A stretch of 16,066 bases of DNA, taken from assembly GCA_947375085.1 (NCBI GenBank), contig CANCEQ010000052.1, forward strand, positions 1 to 16,066, given 5' to 3'. Within the stretch, counting starts at the first letter, position 1, and the number at the start of each line of letters is the position of its first letter. This document shows, in pieces, positions 1 through 8,323 of this stretch. The position numbers and the translations under genes were made by a program. Source of the DNA: Flavobacteriales bacterium. Its GTDB lineage: Bacteria; Bacteroidota; Bacteroidia; Flavobacteriales; Crocinitomicaceae. Under the pieces are notes generated by a model. The model was not told the origin of the DNA and did not search any database. It saw only the letters and a list, made by a program, of their open reading frames with translations.

Positions 1-1
1 A

Positions 2-190
2 TTGAAAAACAAAGATATACTTGAAGTGGTTATCAATAATAAATCTAGAAATTATGAAGATCAAATTACCTATGCTTTTGAATACAATAAAGGAAAATGG
101 AAAAGTATCGAATACGACTTTTTTGAATTGAAGAATGAATTTGAAGAAACTGATTCAGGTAAAATGAAAAACGTACTAAAGAAGTCTTAA
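2..190 (+). CDS. C-terminal end of an unrecognised protein (5' truncated by the window)
   Basis: An open frame runs from the left edge to a TAA at 188-190 and gives the last 62 or so residues of a protein. The frame opens on TTG at base 2, but this lies at the window edge and is very likely internal codon usage, so the true start is outside. The visible part is hydrophilic and charged, with an aromatic stretch (YAFEYNKGKWKSIEYDFFEL) and a lysine-rich tail. There is no recognisable motif, signal peptide or membrane segment. It is followed by 102 bases before hsdM on the same strand, so it is probably a separate gene and not part of the hsd operon. I do not recognise the family. Confidence 0.5.
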   Translation: MKNKDILEVVINNKSRNYEDQITYAFEYNKGKWKSIEYDFFELKNEFEETDSGKMKNVLKKS

Positions 191-292
191 AATAGCGAGA
201 AATTTATCAGTTTAGAAAACTTATTTAGTATCTTTAAAAACTTAAAAATTAAATCCAAACGGATTAAAAAAAATATAAACCAAACAGAACGA

Positions 293-2728
293 ATGGCAAT
301 CAAAAAATCTGAATTATACAGCTCACTTTGGGCAAGTTGTGATGAATTACGTGGCGGAATGGACGCTTCACAATACAAAGATTACGTTCTTACAATGTTA
401 TTTGTTAAGTACATCTCCGACAAATATGCAGGTGATAAATATGCTCCACTCTTAATCCCTGAAGGCGCTAGTTTCAAAGACATGGTTGCTTTGGTTGGAA
501 AAGAAACGATTGGTGATGACATTAACAAAAAGATACTTAATCCTTTAAAAGAGGCTAATCAACTCCAAGATTTCCCGGATTTCAATGACCCAACCAAATT
601 GGGAAGTGGAAAGGAAATGATTGATACTTTATCCAAACTGATTCTGATTTTCAATAAACCTGAACTGGATTTCAGCAACAACAAAGCTGAAGGCGATGAT
701 ATTTTGGGGGATGCTTATGAATTTTTAATGCGTCATTTTGCTACCGAAAGTGGAAAATCAAAAGGACAATTCTATACTCCATCAGAAGTAAGTAAGGTTT
801 TATCAAAGATTTTAGGTATCAATAATAACAACAGTACGGCTCAAACTACTGCTTACGATCCAACATGTGGTTCAGGTTCATTGCTTTTAAAAGTAGCGGA
901 TGAAGCTGAAAAAGAAATCTCTTTATACGGTCAAGAAAAAGAAACTGCAACTGCTGGTTTGGCGCGTATGAATATGATTTTACATAACAAACCATCAGGA
1001 ACAATTTGGGCTGACAATACTTTGTCTAAACCACATTGGGAAGAAGATGGAAAACTAAAAACATTCGACTATTGTGTTGCCAACCCACCATTTTCTTTAA
1101 AAAACTGGGGAAATGGTGTAGATGCACAAAATGATAGATTCAAACGTTTCCAAGATTTTGGAACACCTCCAGACAAAAATGGAGATTATGCCTTTTTATT
1201 ACACATTATCAAATCTTTAAAAAGCACAGGTAAAGGAGCGATTATTTTACCGCATGGTGTTTTATTTCGTGGAAATGCTGAAAGCGAAATTCGCAAGAAC
1301 ATTATCAAGAAAGGATTGATAAAAGGAATTATTGGTTTACCTGCCAACTTGTTTTACGGGACAGGTATTCCAGCATGTATTATTTTTATTGACAAAGAAA
1401 ATGCCCATACACGCAAAGGTATTTTCATGATTGATGCAGGAAAAGGTTATTTGAAAGACGGTAACAAAAACCGCCTTCGTGATCAAGATATTCATAAAAT
1501 TGTAGATGTATTCAACAAACAAATCGAGGTGCCGAAATACAGCCGTATGGTAGCTATTGATGAAATTTCTGATGAGAAAAACGATTATAATCTAAATATA
1601 CCAAGATACATAGACAGTCAAGAAAGCGAAGACATTCAAGATATTTTGGGACACTTAAAAGGTGGTATTCCAAATGCCGATATTGAAAATTTAAATGCGT
1701 ATTGGAAAGTATATCCAAGTCTGAAAAACACCTTGTTTCAGAAGACAGATAATCAGAATTATTCACAATTAACTGTGGCTAATTCGGAAATTAAAAACAC
1801 TATTTTCAACCATCCTGAATTTTTAGCATTTACGAATGATTTGAATACGGTTTTCAATCATTGGAAAAACCAAACTACCGAAACCCTTAAAAACTTGGTT
1901 GCAGGTTGTAAACCTAAACAAGTTATTCAAAGCATTTCGGAAGCATTGTTACACGCGTATGATAAACGTGAATTGATAGATCAATATGATGTTTACCAAC
2001 ACTTGATGAACTATTGGAACGAAACCATGCAAGATGATGTTTATGTGATAGCGACTGATGGTTGGAAAGCTGGAAACGAAGTTAACCGTCTTGCTAAAGA
2101 AAGTAAGAATAGTAAAAAAGAAACGGTACGAAAAGACGTGGAAGGTTTGGATGGGCTTGAAGGAAAACTCATACCTCCTTCTCTACTAATTGCCCATTAT
2201 TTTGCTACAGAACAGAGTGCTATTGATGCATTGAATACAAAAAAAGAAGAAGGTCTAGCAACTAAAACTGAGTTGGAAGAAGAACACGGAGTTGAAGGAG
2301 GTTTGTTTGGCGAATTAGACAAAATAAACAAAGCTGAAATAACCAAGTTGTTAAAAGAGAAGAAAGCTGAAAAAGCACCCAAAGTAGAATTGGAAGTATG
2401 TGAAACTTATTTGAAATTATTAGAACAAGACACCAAGATTAATGCGGAGTTAAAAGTAGCTTTGAAAGCATTAGAAAATAAAGTAGTAGCCAAATACCCA
2501 ACGCTTACTGAAACCGAAATTAAAACTTTGGTGACCGACAACAAATGGATGCACACTATTTCAACTGCAATAACTACCGAAATGGAACGCGTGAGCCAAG
2601 CCTTAACCCAACGTATCAAAGAATTAGCAGACCGTTATGACAACCCTATGCCACAACTGAAAAACGAAGTGGAAACCCTCGAAGAAAAAGTAAATGCACA
2701 TTTGGCTAAAATGGGATTGACATGGTAA
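293..2728 (+). CDS. hsdM: Type I restriction-modification DNA methyltransferase subunit HsdM
   Basis: This is the modification subunit. It transfers a methyl group from S-adenosylmethionine to adenine N6 in the target site chosen by HsdS, and is needed for both the methylase and the restriction complex. Residues 7-45 match the HsdM N-terminal helical domain (SELYSSLWASCDELRGGMDA, then FVKYISDKY). GQFYTPSEV is at 158-166, SAM-binding motif I (DPTCGSGSLL) at 189-198 and catalytic motif IV NPPF at 264-267, the order of gamma-class N6-adenine methylases. At 811 residues it is longer than the classic 500-residue enzymes: a long C-terminal region (about 480-811) ends in charged, coiled-coil-like helices, as in the large HsdM subgroup. 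The ATG at 293 directly precedes the N-terminal domain and follows an A-rich leader with no Shine-Dalgarno site. TATCTTTA at 229-236 is a 7/8 match to TAnnTTTG but has no good -33 box. It overlaps hsdS by 7 nt. Confidence 0.97.
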   Translation: MAIKKSELYSSLWASCDELRGGMDASQYKDYVLTMLFVKYISDKYAGDKYAPLLIPEGASFKDMVALVGKETIGDDINKKILNPLKEANQLQDFPDFNDPTKLGSGKEMIDTLSKLILIFNKPELDFSNNKAEGDDILGDAYEFLMRHFATESGKSKGQFYTPSEVSKVLSKILGINNNNSTAQTTAYDPTCGSGSLLLKVADEAEKEISLYGQEKETATAGLARMNMILHNKPSGTIWADNTLSKPHWEEDGKLKTFDYCVANPPFSLKNWGNGVDAQNDRFKRFQDFGTPPDKNGDYAFLLHIIKSLKSTGKGAIILPHGVLFRGNAESEIRKNIIKKGLIKGIIGLPANLFYGTGIPACIIFIDKENAHTRKGIFMIDAGKGYLKDGNKNRLRDQDIHKIVDVFNKQIEVPKYSRMVAIDEISDEKNDYNLNIPRYIDSQESEDIQDILGHLKGGIPNADIENLNAYWKVYPSLKNTLFQKTDNQNYSQLTVANSEIKNTIFNHPEFLAFTNDLNTVFNHWKNQTTETLKNLVAGCKPKQVIQSISEALLHAYDKRELIDQYDVYQHLMNYWNETMQDDVYVIATDGWKAGNEVNRLAKESKNSKKETVRKDVEGLDGLEGKLIPPSLLIAHYFATEQSAIDALNTKKEEGLATKTELEEEHGVEGGLFGELDKINKAEITKLLKEKKAEKAPKVELEVCETYLKLLEQDTKINAELKVALKALENKVVAKYPTLTETEIKTLVTDNKWMHTISTAITTEMERVSQALTQRIKELADRYDNPMPQLKNEVETLEEKVNAHLAKMGLTW

Positions 2729-3957
2729 TCAAGGAAGGATACAAACAAACCGAAATTGGTGTTATTCCAATGGATTGGGAAGAGAAAGCGTTGGGAGAAA
2801 TAGGAGAAAGTATTATTGGTTTGACTTATAGCCCCAAAGATGTAAAGAATTATGGAACCTTAGTTTTGCGTTCTTCTAATGTTCAAAATAATAAATTAGC
2901 ATTTGACAATAATGTCTATGTTGAAATGGAATTACCAATTAGAGTTATTGTTAAAGAACACGACATGCTAATATGTGTTAGAAATGGCAGTAAAAATTTA
3001 ATAGGTAAGTGTGCATTAATCGATAAGGAAACAGAAGGTAAAGCTTTTGGTGCTTTTATGTCAATATATAGAAGTGAATTTTCTAGATTTGTTTTTCATC
3101 AATTTCAGGCAAACATAATTCAACGTCAAATTAATGAAACAATGGGAGCTACAATTAACCAACTCACGAATAAAGATTTGGCTTCTTTCAAAATCCCATT
3201 ACCAACATCTCTGGCAGAACAAACCGCCATTTCAACAGCCTTATCCGATGCCGATGGATTGATAACGGGTTTAGAAAAACTCATTGCAAAAAAACTAAAC
3301 ATCAAACAAGGTGCCATGCAACAACTTTTGCAACCCAAAGAAGGTTGGGAAGTGAAGAAGTTAGTTGCAATGACTAAAATATTCACTAAGCAAACAGGGT
3401 TTGATTATACTGCTTATATAAAACCATCTTTAGTTAAAAATAAAACGGATGATACATTACCATTTATTCAAAATAAGGATTTTAATAACAAATGGATTAA
3501 TTTAGATACTGATTACTTTATTCCAAAATCAGTTGCATTTCAATTTCCAAATATACTTTTAAATGAAAAATCTCTATTAATTTCAATTTCTGGAAGTGTT
3601 GGTAATGTAGGGGTATTTGAATCGAATGAGCTAGCATTTATTGGGGGAGCTGTGGCTATTTTAAAGTTTAAAGAAAACTCTATGATTGACTGGGTAATGC
3701 TTTATTTAAAATCACAAGATGGTCAAAAAAAGTTATTAGATAATGTCAAATCAGGGTCTCACCAAAATCTGATTTTAGATGATATAAGAAAGATTGAAAT
3801 TCCATTTCCATCAAAAGAAGAACAAATCCGAATTTCAAAGATATTGTTTGATATGGATGCGGAGCTTTCAGCTTTAGAGCAAAAACTAGAAAAATACAAG
3901 AAAGTAAAGTTGGGGATGATGCAGGAATTATTAACAGGAAAAACGAGATTGGTGTAA
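2722..3957 (+). CDS. hsdS: Type I restriction-modification specificity subunit HsdS
   Basis: This is the DNA-recognition subunit, which sets the bipartite target sequence for both methylation and cleavage. The 411-residue protein has the classic two-lobed layout: target-recognition domain 1 at about 7-160 (opening with TEIGVIPMDWE, typical of HsdS), a conserved helical spacer at about 164-203, target-recognition domain 2 at about 207-363, and a C-terminal conserved helix at 365-404. The two helical regions are an internal repeat (EQ-x2-IS-x2-L-x-D-x-D ... LE ... K-x-G-x-MQ-x-LL). The start codon lies within the end of hsdM (ATGGTAA), implying translational coupling. Base composition is mosaic: the central spacer is about 41% GC by hand count, whereas part of domain 2 is about 22%, which fits domain exchange. 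The target sequence cannot be read from the protein. Confidence 0.96.
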   Translation: MVIKEGYKQTEIGVIPMDWEEKALGEIGESIIGLTYSPKDVKNYGTLVLRSSNVQNNKLAFDNNVYVEMELPIRVIVKEHDMLICVRNGSKNLIGKCALIDKETEGKAFGAFMSIYRSEFSRFVFHQFQANIIQRQINETMGATINQLTNKDLASFKIPLPTSLAEQTAISTALSDADGLITGLEKLIAKKLNIKQGAMQQLLQPKEGWEVKKLVAMTKIFTKQTGFDYTAYIKPSLVKNKTDDTLPFIQNKDFNNKWINLDTDYFIPKSVAFQFPNILLNEKSLLISISGSVGNVGVFESNELAFIGGAVAILKFKENSMIDWVMLYLKSQDGQKKLLDNVKSGSHQNLILDDIRKIEIPFPSKEEQIRISKILFDMDAELSALEQKLEKYKKVKLGMMQELLTGKTRLV

Positions 3958-3971
3958 TATTAGAAATATCA

Positions 3972-5819
3972 ATGATAAAAGAAATGACCTACAGAGATTT
4001 AAATCAAATAGAATTACTTTCTATTGATCAGCTAAATAAGCATCCAGAATTAAAAGTTTTTTACGTTGCCAGTTACCAACGTGGGTATCGATGGACCAAA
4101 GAGGAAGTGGAGTATTTATTGAATGATATCAATGATATTTCCATTGATAAAAAATACTGTATCCAACCACTAGCTGTTATTGCAAGAGAGAATAAATCTT
4201 GGGAACTTATTGATGGACAACAACGAACAACGACACTGTTTTTAATACAAACAGTGCTTAAAAATTGTTTTTCTATACAGACAGAGCCTTATTATGGATT
4301 AGATTACAATACGCGAAAGACAACTAAAGATTTTCTAAATGACTTACGTGCACAAAATATTCTAAAAGATTTTCTGGAGAATGAATTAGAAAATAAGTGG
4401 GAAGTATTTGTAAAAAATAATCCCGATAAAGACAATATAGATAATTACCATTTGTTTAATGCGTACTTAATTATTTATAACTGGATATTACCATTAACAA
4501 ATGAAGAACGAGTAGCTTTTTATAAAAAAATAACAGAGCAAACCTATATCATTTGGCATCCTGTAACAATTGAAAAAGAGGGTATTCAAACCGTAGAAGA
4601 TTTTTTCATTAATATGAATGCAGGTAAAATCAAACTAACGAGTGCTGAATTGATTAAAGCTCTTTTTATAATTGAAATTGAAAAAAGCGAGACACCTTGG
4701 GATGTTCGTGATTTTAAAAAGAAAAAGCTTGCCAATGAATGGGATAGTATCGAAAACGAATTGCACAACAATACTTTTTGGTATTTTATTACTAATACTT
4801 CAAAACATGAATACCCAACACGAATAGGGAAATTGTTTGATATTCATTGCAAAAAGGCAAAAGGAGAAAGTGAATTGTATTCTTATTATCAGTATAGCAA
4901 AGGAAAAGGCAAAGGAGGCGAAAATTTAGATTGGAAAATAATAAAAGAAATTTACCAACGTCTAAAAGAATGGTATGACGATGTAGAAAATTATCATTTA
5001 ATTGGTTTTATCATCAATGCAAAATTAATGACTTTGGAAGACATCATTGTAAAGACTGATAATAAAACGAAATTAGAAATAAAAGATTTTTTCATAAAAA
5101 CAATTAAAGATAATTTCACTCAAGAAAAAACCAAAGACAATCAAAGGTATCAAGTATATGCACTAGATAAATTGCATTATGTAAACTCTTATGCAGAGTG
5201 TAAAAATACTTTGTTACTGTATAATATTAAACTTATAGAAAGAACTTTCCCTAATCAACGCTTTCCATTCGATTTATATCAAGACCCCGAGACCCAATGG
5301 AGCATAGAGCATATTCATCCTCAAAACCCACAGTTATTACAATCTAAAGAAGATGCTGAAGAATGGTTAAATGATTATGAAGAACGTTTTAAGGAGGAAA
5401 AAGATGTAAAGAAAGAGTACAATGCTAAAATAGCCGAATTAAAGCAAAAATTACATGACCTAAAAGACAGCACCTTGACTATCGAACTATCAAACCAGCT
5501 GAAAGAGTTTTCAGATACAGTTAACGATGCTTTAGGTTTACACAACATAGGCAATCAAGCCTTACTTGACAAAGTAACCAATAGCAAAATAGGAAATAAA
5601 GGTTTTTTAAAAAAACGTAATTTAATTTTAGATGCATCGAGTAACACAAACGGCACTTATGTCCCATTAGCCACTATCAACAATTTTCTAAAGAAAACGA
5701 CCAACACAGGATCAGATAATAAGATAAAAGTGAGTTATTGGTCCGCTCAAGATGCAGAAGATTATACCGAAGATATTAAGAAGTTACTTGAGGAATTTTT
5801 ACCTAAAAACAACAACTAG
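3972..5819 (+). CDS. DUF262-DUF1524 protein, GmrSD-like restriction/nuclease subunit
   Basis: This 615-residue protein combines both halves of the GmrS/GmrD family. The N-terminal DUF262 domain has YQRGYRW at 35-41, the signature DGQQRTTTLFLI at 81-92 (a motif associated with NTP binding or hydrolysis in GmrS and SspE), and NMNAGKIKLTSAELIKALFI at 214-233. The C-terminal DUF1524 domain has IEHIHPQNPQ at 445-454, a His-Me finger (HNH-like) core with H447 as the likely catalytic histidine, and the distal GN...NSKIGNKGF...KR block at about 527-549. A charged, probably coiled-coil stretch (about 456-515) separates the two nuclease motifs. Family members GmrSD and SspE cut modified or foreign DNA; that this one does so is inference. 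It lies 14 nt after hsdS and 2 nt before a second DUF262 gene, inside the hsd operon. A second in-frame ATG four codons in is an alternative start. Confidence 0.9.
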   Translation: MIKEMTYRDLNQIELLSIDQLNKHPELKVFYVASYQRGYRWTKEEVEYLLNDINDISIDKKYCIQPLAVIARENKSWELIDGQQRTTTLFLIQTVLKNCFSIQTEPYYGLDYNTRKTTKDFLNDLRAQNILKDFLENELENKWEVFVKNNPDKDNIDNYHLFNAYLIIYNWILPLTNEERVAFYKKITEQTYIIWHPVTIEKEGIQTVEDFFINMNAGKIKLTSAELIKALFIIEIEKSETPWDVRDFKKKKLANEWDSIENELHNNTFWYFITNTSKHEYPTRIGKLFDIHCKKAKGESELYSYYQYSKGKGKGGENLDWKIIKEIYQRLKEWYDDVENYHLIGFIINAKLMTLEDIIVKTDNKTKLEIKDFFIKTIKDNFTQEKTKDNQRYQVYALDKLHYVNSYAECKNTLLLYNIKLIERTFPNQRFPFDLYQDPETQWSIEHIHPQNPQLLQSKEDAEEWLNDYEERFKEEKDVKKEYNAKIAELKQKLHDLKDSTLTIELSNQLKEFSDTVNDALGLHNIGNQALLDKVTNSKIGNKGFLKKRNLILDASSNTNGTYVPLATINNFLKKTTNTGSDNKIKVSYWSAQDAEDYTEDIKKLLEEFLPKNNN

Positions 5820-5821
5820 TT

Positions 5822-8323
5822 ATGGCAGAAACATTTTGGAAAATAATTCAGGACAAGATTGAAATTCCCGAAATTCAACGTGATTACGCACAGGGTAGAA
5901 TTAATGAAAGAGTGGATACAATTAGAGAAAATATTGTGTCTGATTTACTAGATGTACTAAAATCAAGTAAAACATTAAATTTAGATTTTGTTTTCGGTCA
6001 ATCTGTTGATAGAACCAATCAAGCCAATTTCAATAAAAGTAAGCAAAGTTTGGAGCAAATGCTTCAAGTTTTAAAACAGTACAGTGAGGATACGGGAGTT
6101 GATTTTGAAAGCAAAGTAGCACCGAAGCCAACCTCAAACAGTACCGATAAACTGTTAATACCTTTTGATGGACAACAAAGGCTTACCACCTTGTTTTTAT
6201 TGCATCTGTATATTGGTACAATGGCAGAACAAAATACATCTATTTTAAGCAATTTCAATTACAAAACCAGAGAAAGCAGTACTCAGTTTATTGAAAAAAT
6301 AATTGAGAACAGCAATGTGATTTTGCAATTTAACACTGAAGAACATCCTGAAATTAAACTGCTTTCTGAAGCTATTAAAAATCAGTCGTGGTTTTTTAGT
6401 TCTTGGCAAAAGGACCCAACTGTGGCTGGAATGCTAGTCATGCTCGATGAGATTAGAAAACAATCCATCGAAAAAGAAATTGATTTTAACATTGCATGGC
6501 TTAATCTAGTTGAAAATAACTGTATCGATTTTGATTATTTTGATATTCAAGAAGAGGGTTTTGATGAAGACCTGTATGTAAAAATGAATGCCCGCGGAAA
6601 AGGATTGACTGATTTTGAAAACTTTAGGGCATGGTTAGAAAAAAAACATAAAAATTCATTACCTCAATACAATTGGGTTTATAAAATGGACAAAGACTGG
6701 ATTGACCTTTTTTGGAAAACAAAAAAAAATGTAGCAGATGTTGATGTTAATTTTATGGCTTTTTTTAAAAATTTGGCATTACTAAAAAAAATAAGCACTT
6801 CTAAAGCAAAGTCAAATGTTAATTATTCTTTAGAAAAGGAATTAATTGAACTACTGAAGCCTAATCAATACACATCCAATTCAAAATATGAAAAAGAGGA
6901 TATATTTAATGAAATTTCATTAGACCTTATTTTTAAAATTTTAGAAATAATTGCAAGTGATAAAGACAGGAATTTAGATGAGAAAATCAATGAAGTTTGG
7001 ACGGAAACATTTAAAGGTAATCTAGAAAAGAGTTTCACGGAATCACTTTTAACAGGTTTTGATGGGCTTAATTTATACCATAAAACCTTTTTCTTTTCCA
7101 TTCTTCTTTTCTTAGATGTAAAAGAAGAAATTAATATCAATAATTATATAGCAGAAGATTGGAGTAAATTTAAAGATTGGTTAAGAGTTAGTAGAAATCT
7201 GATTTACAATTCAAGAATTGATGATAGCACTGCATACATAACGGCTACTAAAGCGATAAGTAATCTAGATAAAGACATAGTTTTGGATATAAACATGGCT
7301 TTATATAATCTAAATGATGACAAAGAAAAAGTGAACTGGATTAGTTTTTTCAACGAAAATCAACGTAAAGAGGAATGTAAAAAAACGCATTTTATTCTGT
7401 CAAGTATCGATGCTTTAAAATGGTCAGAATTAATAAATAAAGCAGAAAATCATTTTTATTTCTTCGGACAAATTGACTTTATTTTTAAATTATCCGATGG
7501 TAATATTCTTACGTTTGAAGAGTATTTAAATAAATTATCTTTATTATTTAGTGAAAATAATGTTTTTTCAGATTCTTATTTTTTACAATGTATGTTTTTT
7601 GCTTTTGATGAAACTGAAACTTGGTTAGAAGCTCTAAGTTCCGACCGTTTTAAATTTTACAAGTCCTCAATAACCAATTCAAGAGAAAGAAGTGAAAACT
7701 GGAGAATTTTATTTGATAATGATTTAAAAAGAGGAATTTTAAAAGATTTACTAGATAGTAATAGCTGTGAACATGATGAGATTCAAACATTAATAAAATT
7801 TAAAAAAGAAAGTTTAGAAATTGATAATTGGAAATACTTGATACTTGATGAACCTTCAATGTTAAAACATAGTGGTAATGCCTTGTTTACCAAGTTAAAT
7901 GATAATAGTATCTACTTACTAGAAAAAACTTTAAACTCATCCAGACAAAGAGAATTACGTTCCTTTTATTGGTACAAAAAAATGAAAAAATCGAAAGATT
8001 TAATTCCACTTCCATTCGAAGAATATTGGTACTATACTGGAGAAAAAGGAAATATGAGACCATGTATTGCTTTTACAAAATGGATTTATAATGAAGTGAA
8101 TTATTACTTAGATTGTTATTTTGAATCAAATTCATTTACCATAAGATTTGGAAGAAGAAATGAAGGAGAAATTTCTGAAGATATTACAAGTATTTTAATA
8201 GAAAAAAATGCATTTGTACATCAGGACAATATTTTATTACTAACAGATATATCATTTAATGATTTTGAAAATCAATTACATTTGATTTTAAATACACTTC
8301 AGAATTTTAATAAAAAACTATGA
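5822..8323 (+). CDS. DUF262-only protein, probable partner of the preceding DUF262-DUF1524 protein
   Basis: The N-terminal third is a DUF262 (GmrS-type) domain: IPEIQRDYAQGR at 15-26, FDGQQRLTTLFLL at 115-127, and LYVKMNARGKGLTDFENFRA at 251-270. Unlike its neighbour it has no EH-x-x-P nuclease motif or distal GN...N block, so DUF1524 is absent and it probably has no nuclease of its own. The remaining 550 residues are rich in aromatics, lysine, aspartate and glutamate, with no motif I recognise and no membrane segments. The arrangement of a nucleotide-sensing protein beside a sensor-nuclease fusion suggests a two-protein complex (inference). It begins 2 nt after the upstream stop and overlaps hsdR by 4 nt (ATGA), so it is firmly embedded in the operon. 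Its second half is more AT-rich than its first. Confidence 0.87.
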   Translation: MAETFWKIIQDKIEIPEIQRDYAQGRINERVDTIRENIVSDLLDVLKSSKTLNLDFVFGQSVDRTNQANFNKSKQSLEQMLQVLKQYSEDTGVDFESKVAPKPTSNSTDKLLIPFDGQQRLTTLFLLHLYIGTMAEQNTSILSNFNYKTRESSTQFIEKIIENSNVILQFNTEEHPEIKLLSEAIKNQSWFFSSWQKDPTVAGMLVMLDEIRKQSIEKEIDFNIAWLNLVENNCIDFDYFDIQEEGFDEDLYVKMNARGKGLTDFENFRAWLEKKHKNSLPQYNWVYKMDKDWIDLFWKTKKNVADVDVNFMAFFKNLALLKKISTSKAKSNVNYSLEKELIELLKPNQYTSNSKYEKEDIFNEISLDLIFKILEIIASDKDRNLDEKINEVWTETFKGNLEKSFTESLLTGFDGLNLYHKTFFFSILLFLDVKEEININNYIAEDWSKFKDWLRVSRNLIYNSRIDDSTAYITATKAISNLDKDIVLDINMALYNLNDDKEKVNWISFFNENQRKEECKKTHFILSSIDALKWSELINKAENHFYFFGQIDFIFKLSDGNILTFEEYLNKLSLLFSENNVFSDSYFLQCMFFAFDETETWLEALSSDRFKFYKSSITNSRERSENWRILFDNDLKRGILKDLLDSNSCEHDEIQTLIKFKKESLEIDNWKYLILDEPSMLKHSGNALFTKLNDNSIYLLEKTLNSSRQRELRSFYWYKKMKKSKDLIPLPFEEYWYYTGEKGNMRPCIAFTKWIYNEVNYYLDCYFESNSFTIRFGRRNEGEISEDITSILIEKNAFVHQDNILLLTDISFNDFENQLHLILNTLQNFNKKL

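Noticed and set aside
3126..3386. An 86-codon minus-strand frame inside hsdS
   Set aside because: It overlaps the conserved spacer helix of HsdS, has no independent support, and is cysteine- and serine-rich as expected of antisense translation.
2722..3957. Possible phase-variable hsdS shufflon
   Set aside because: No recombinase gene, no second or partial hsdS and no inverted-repeat pair was seen in the window.
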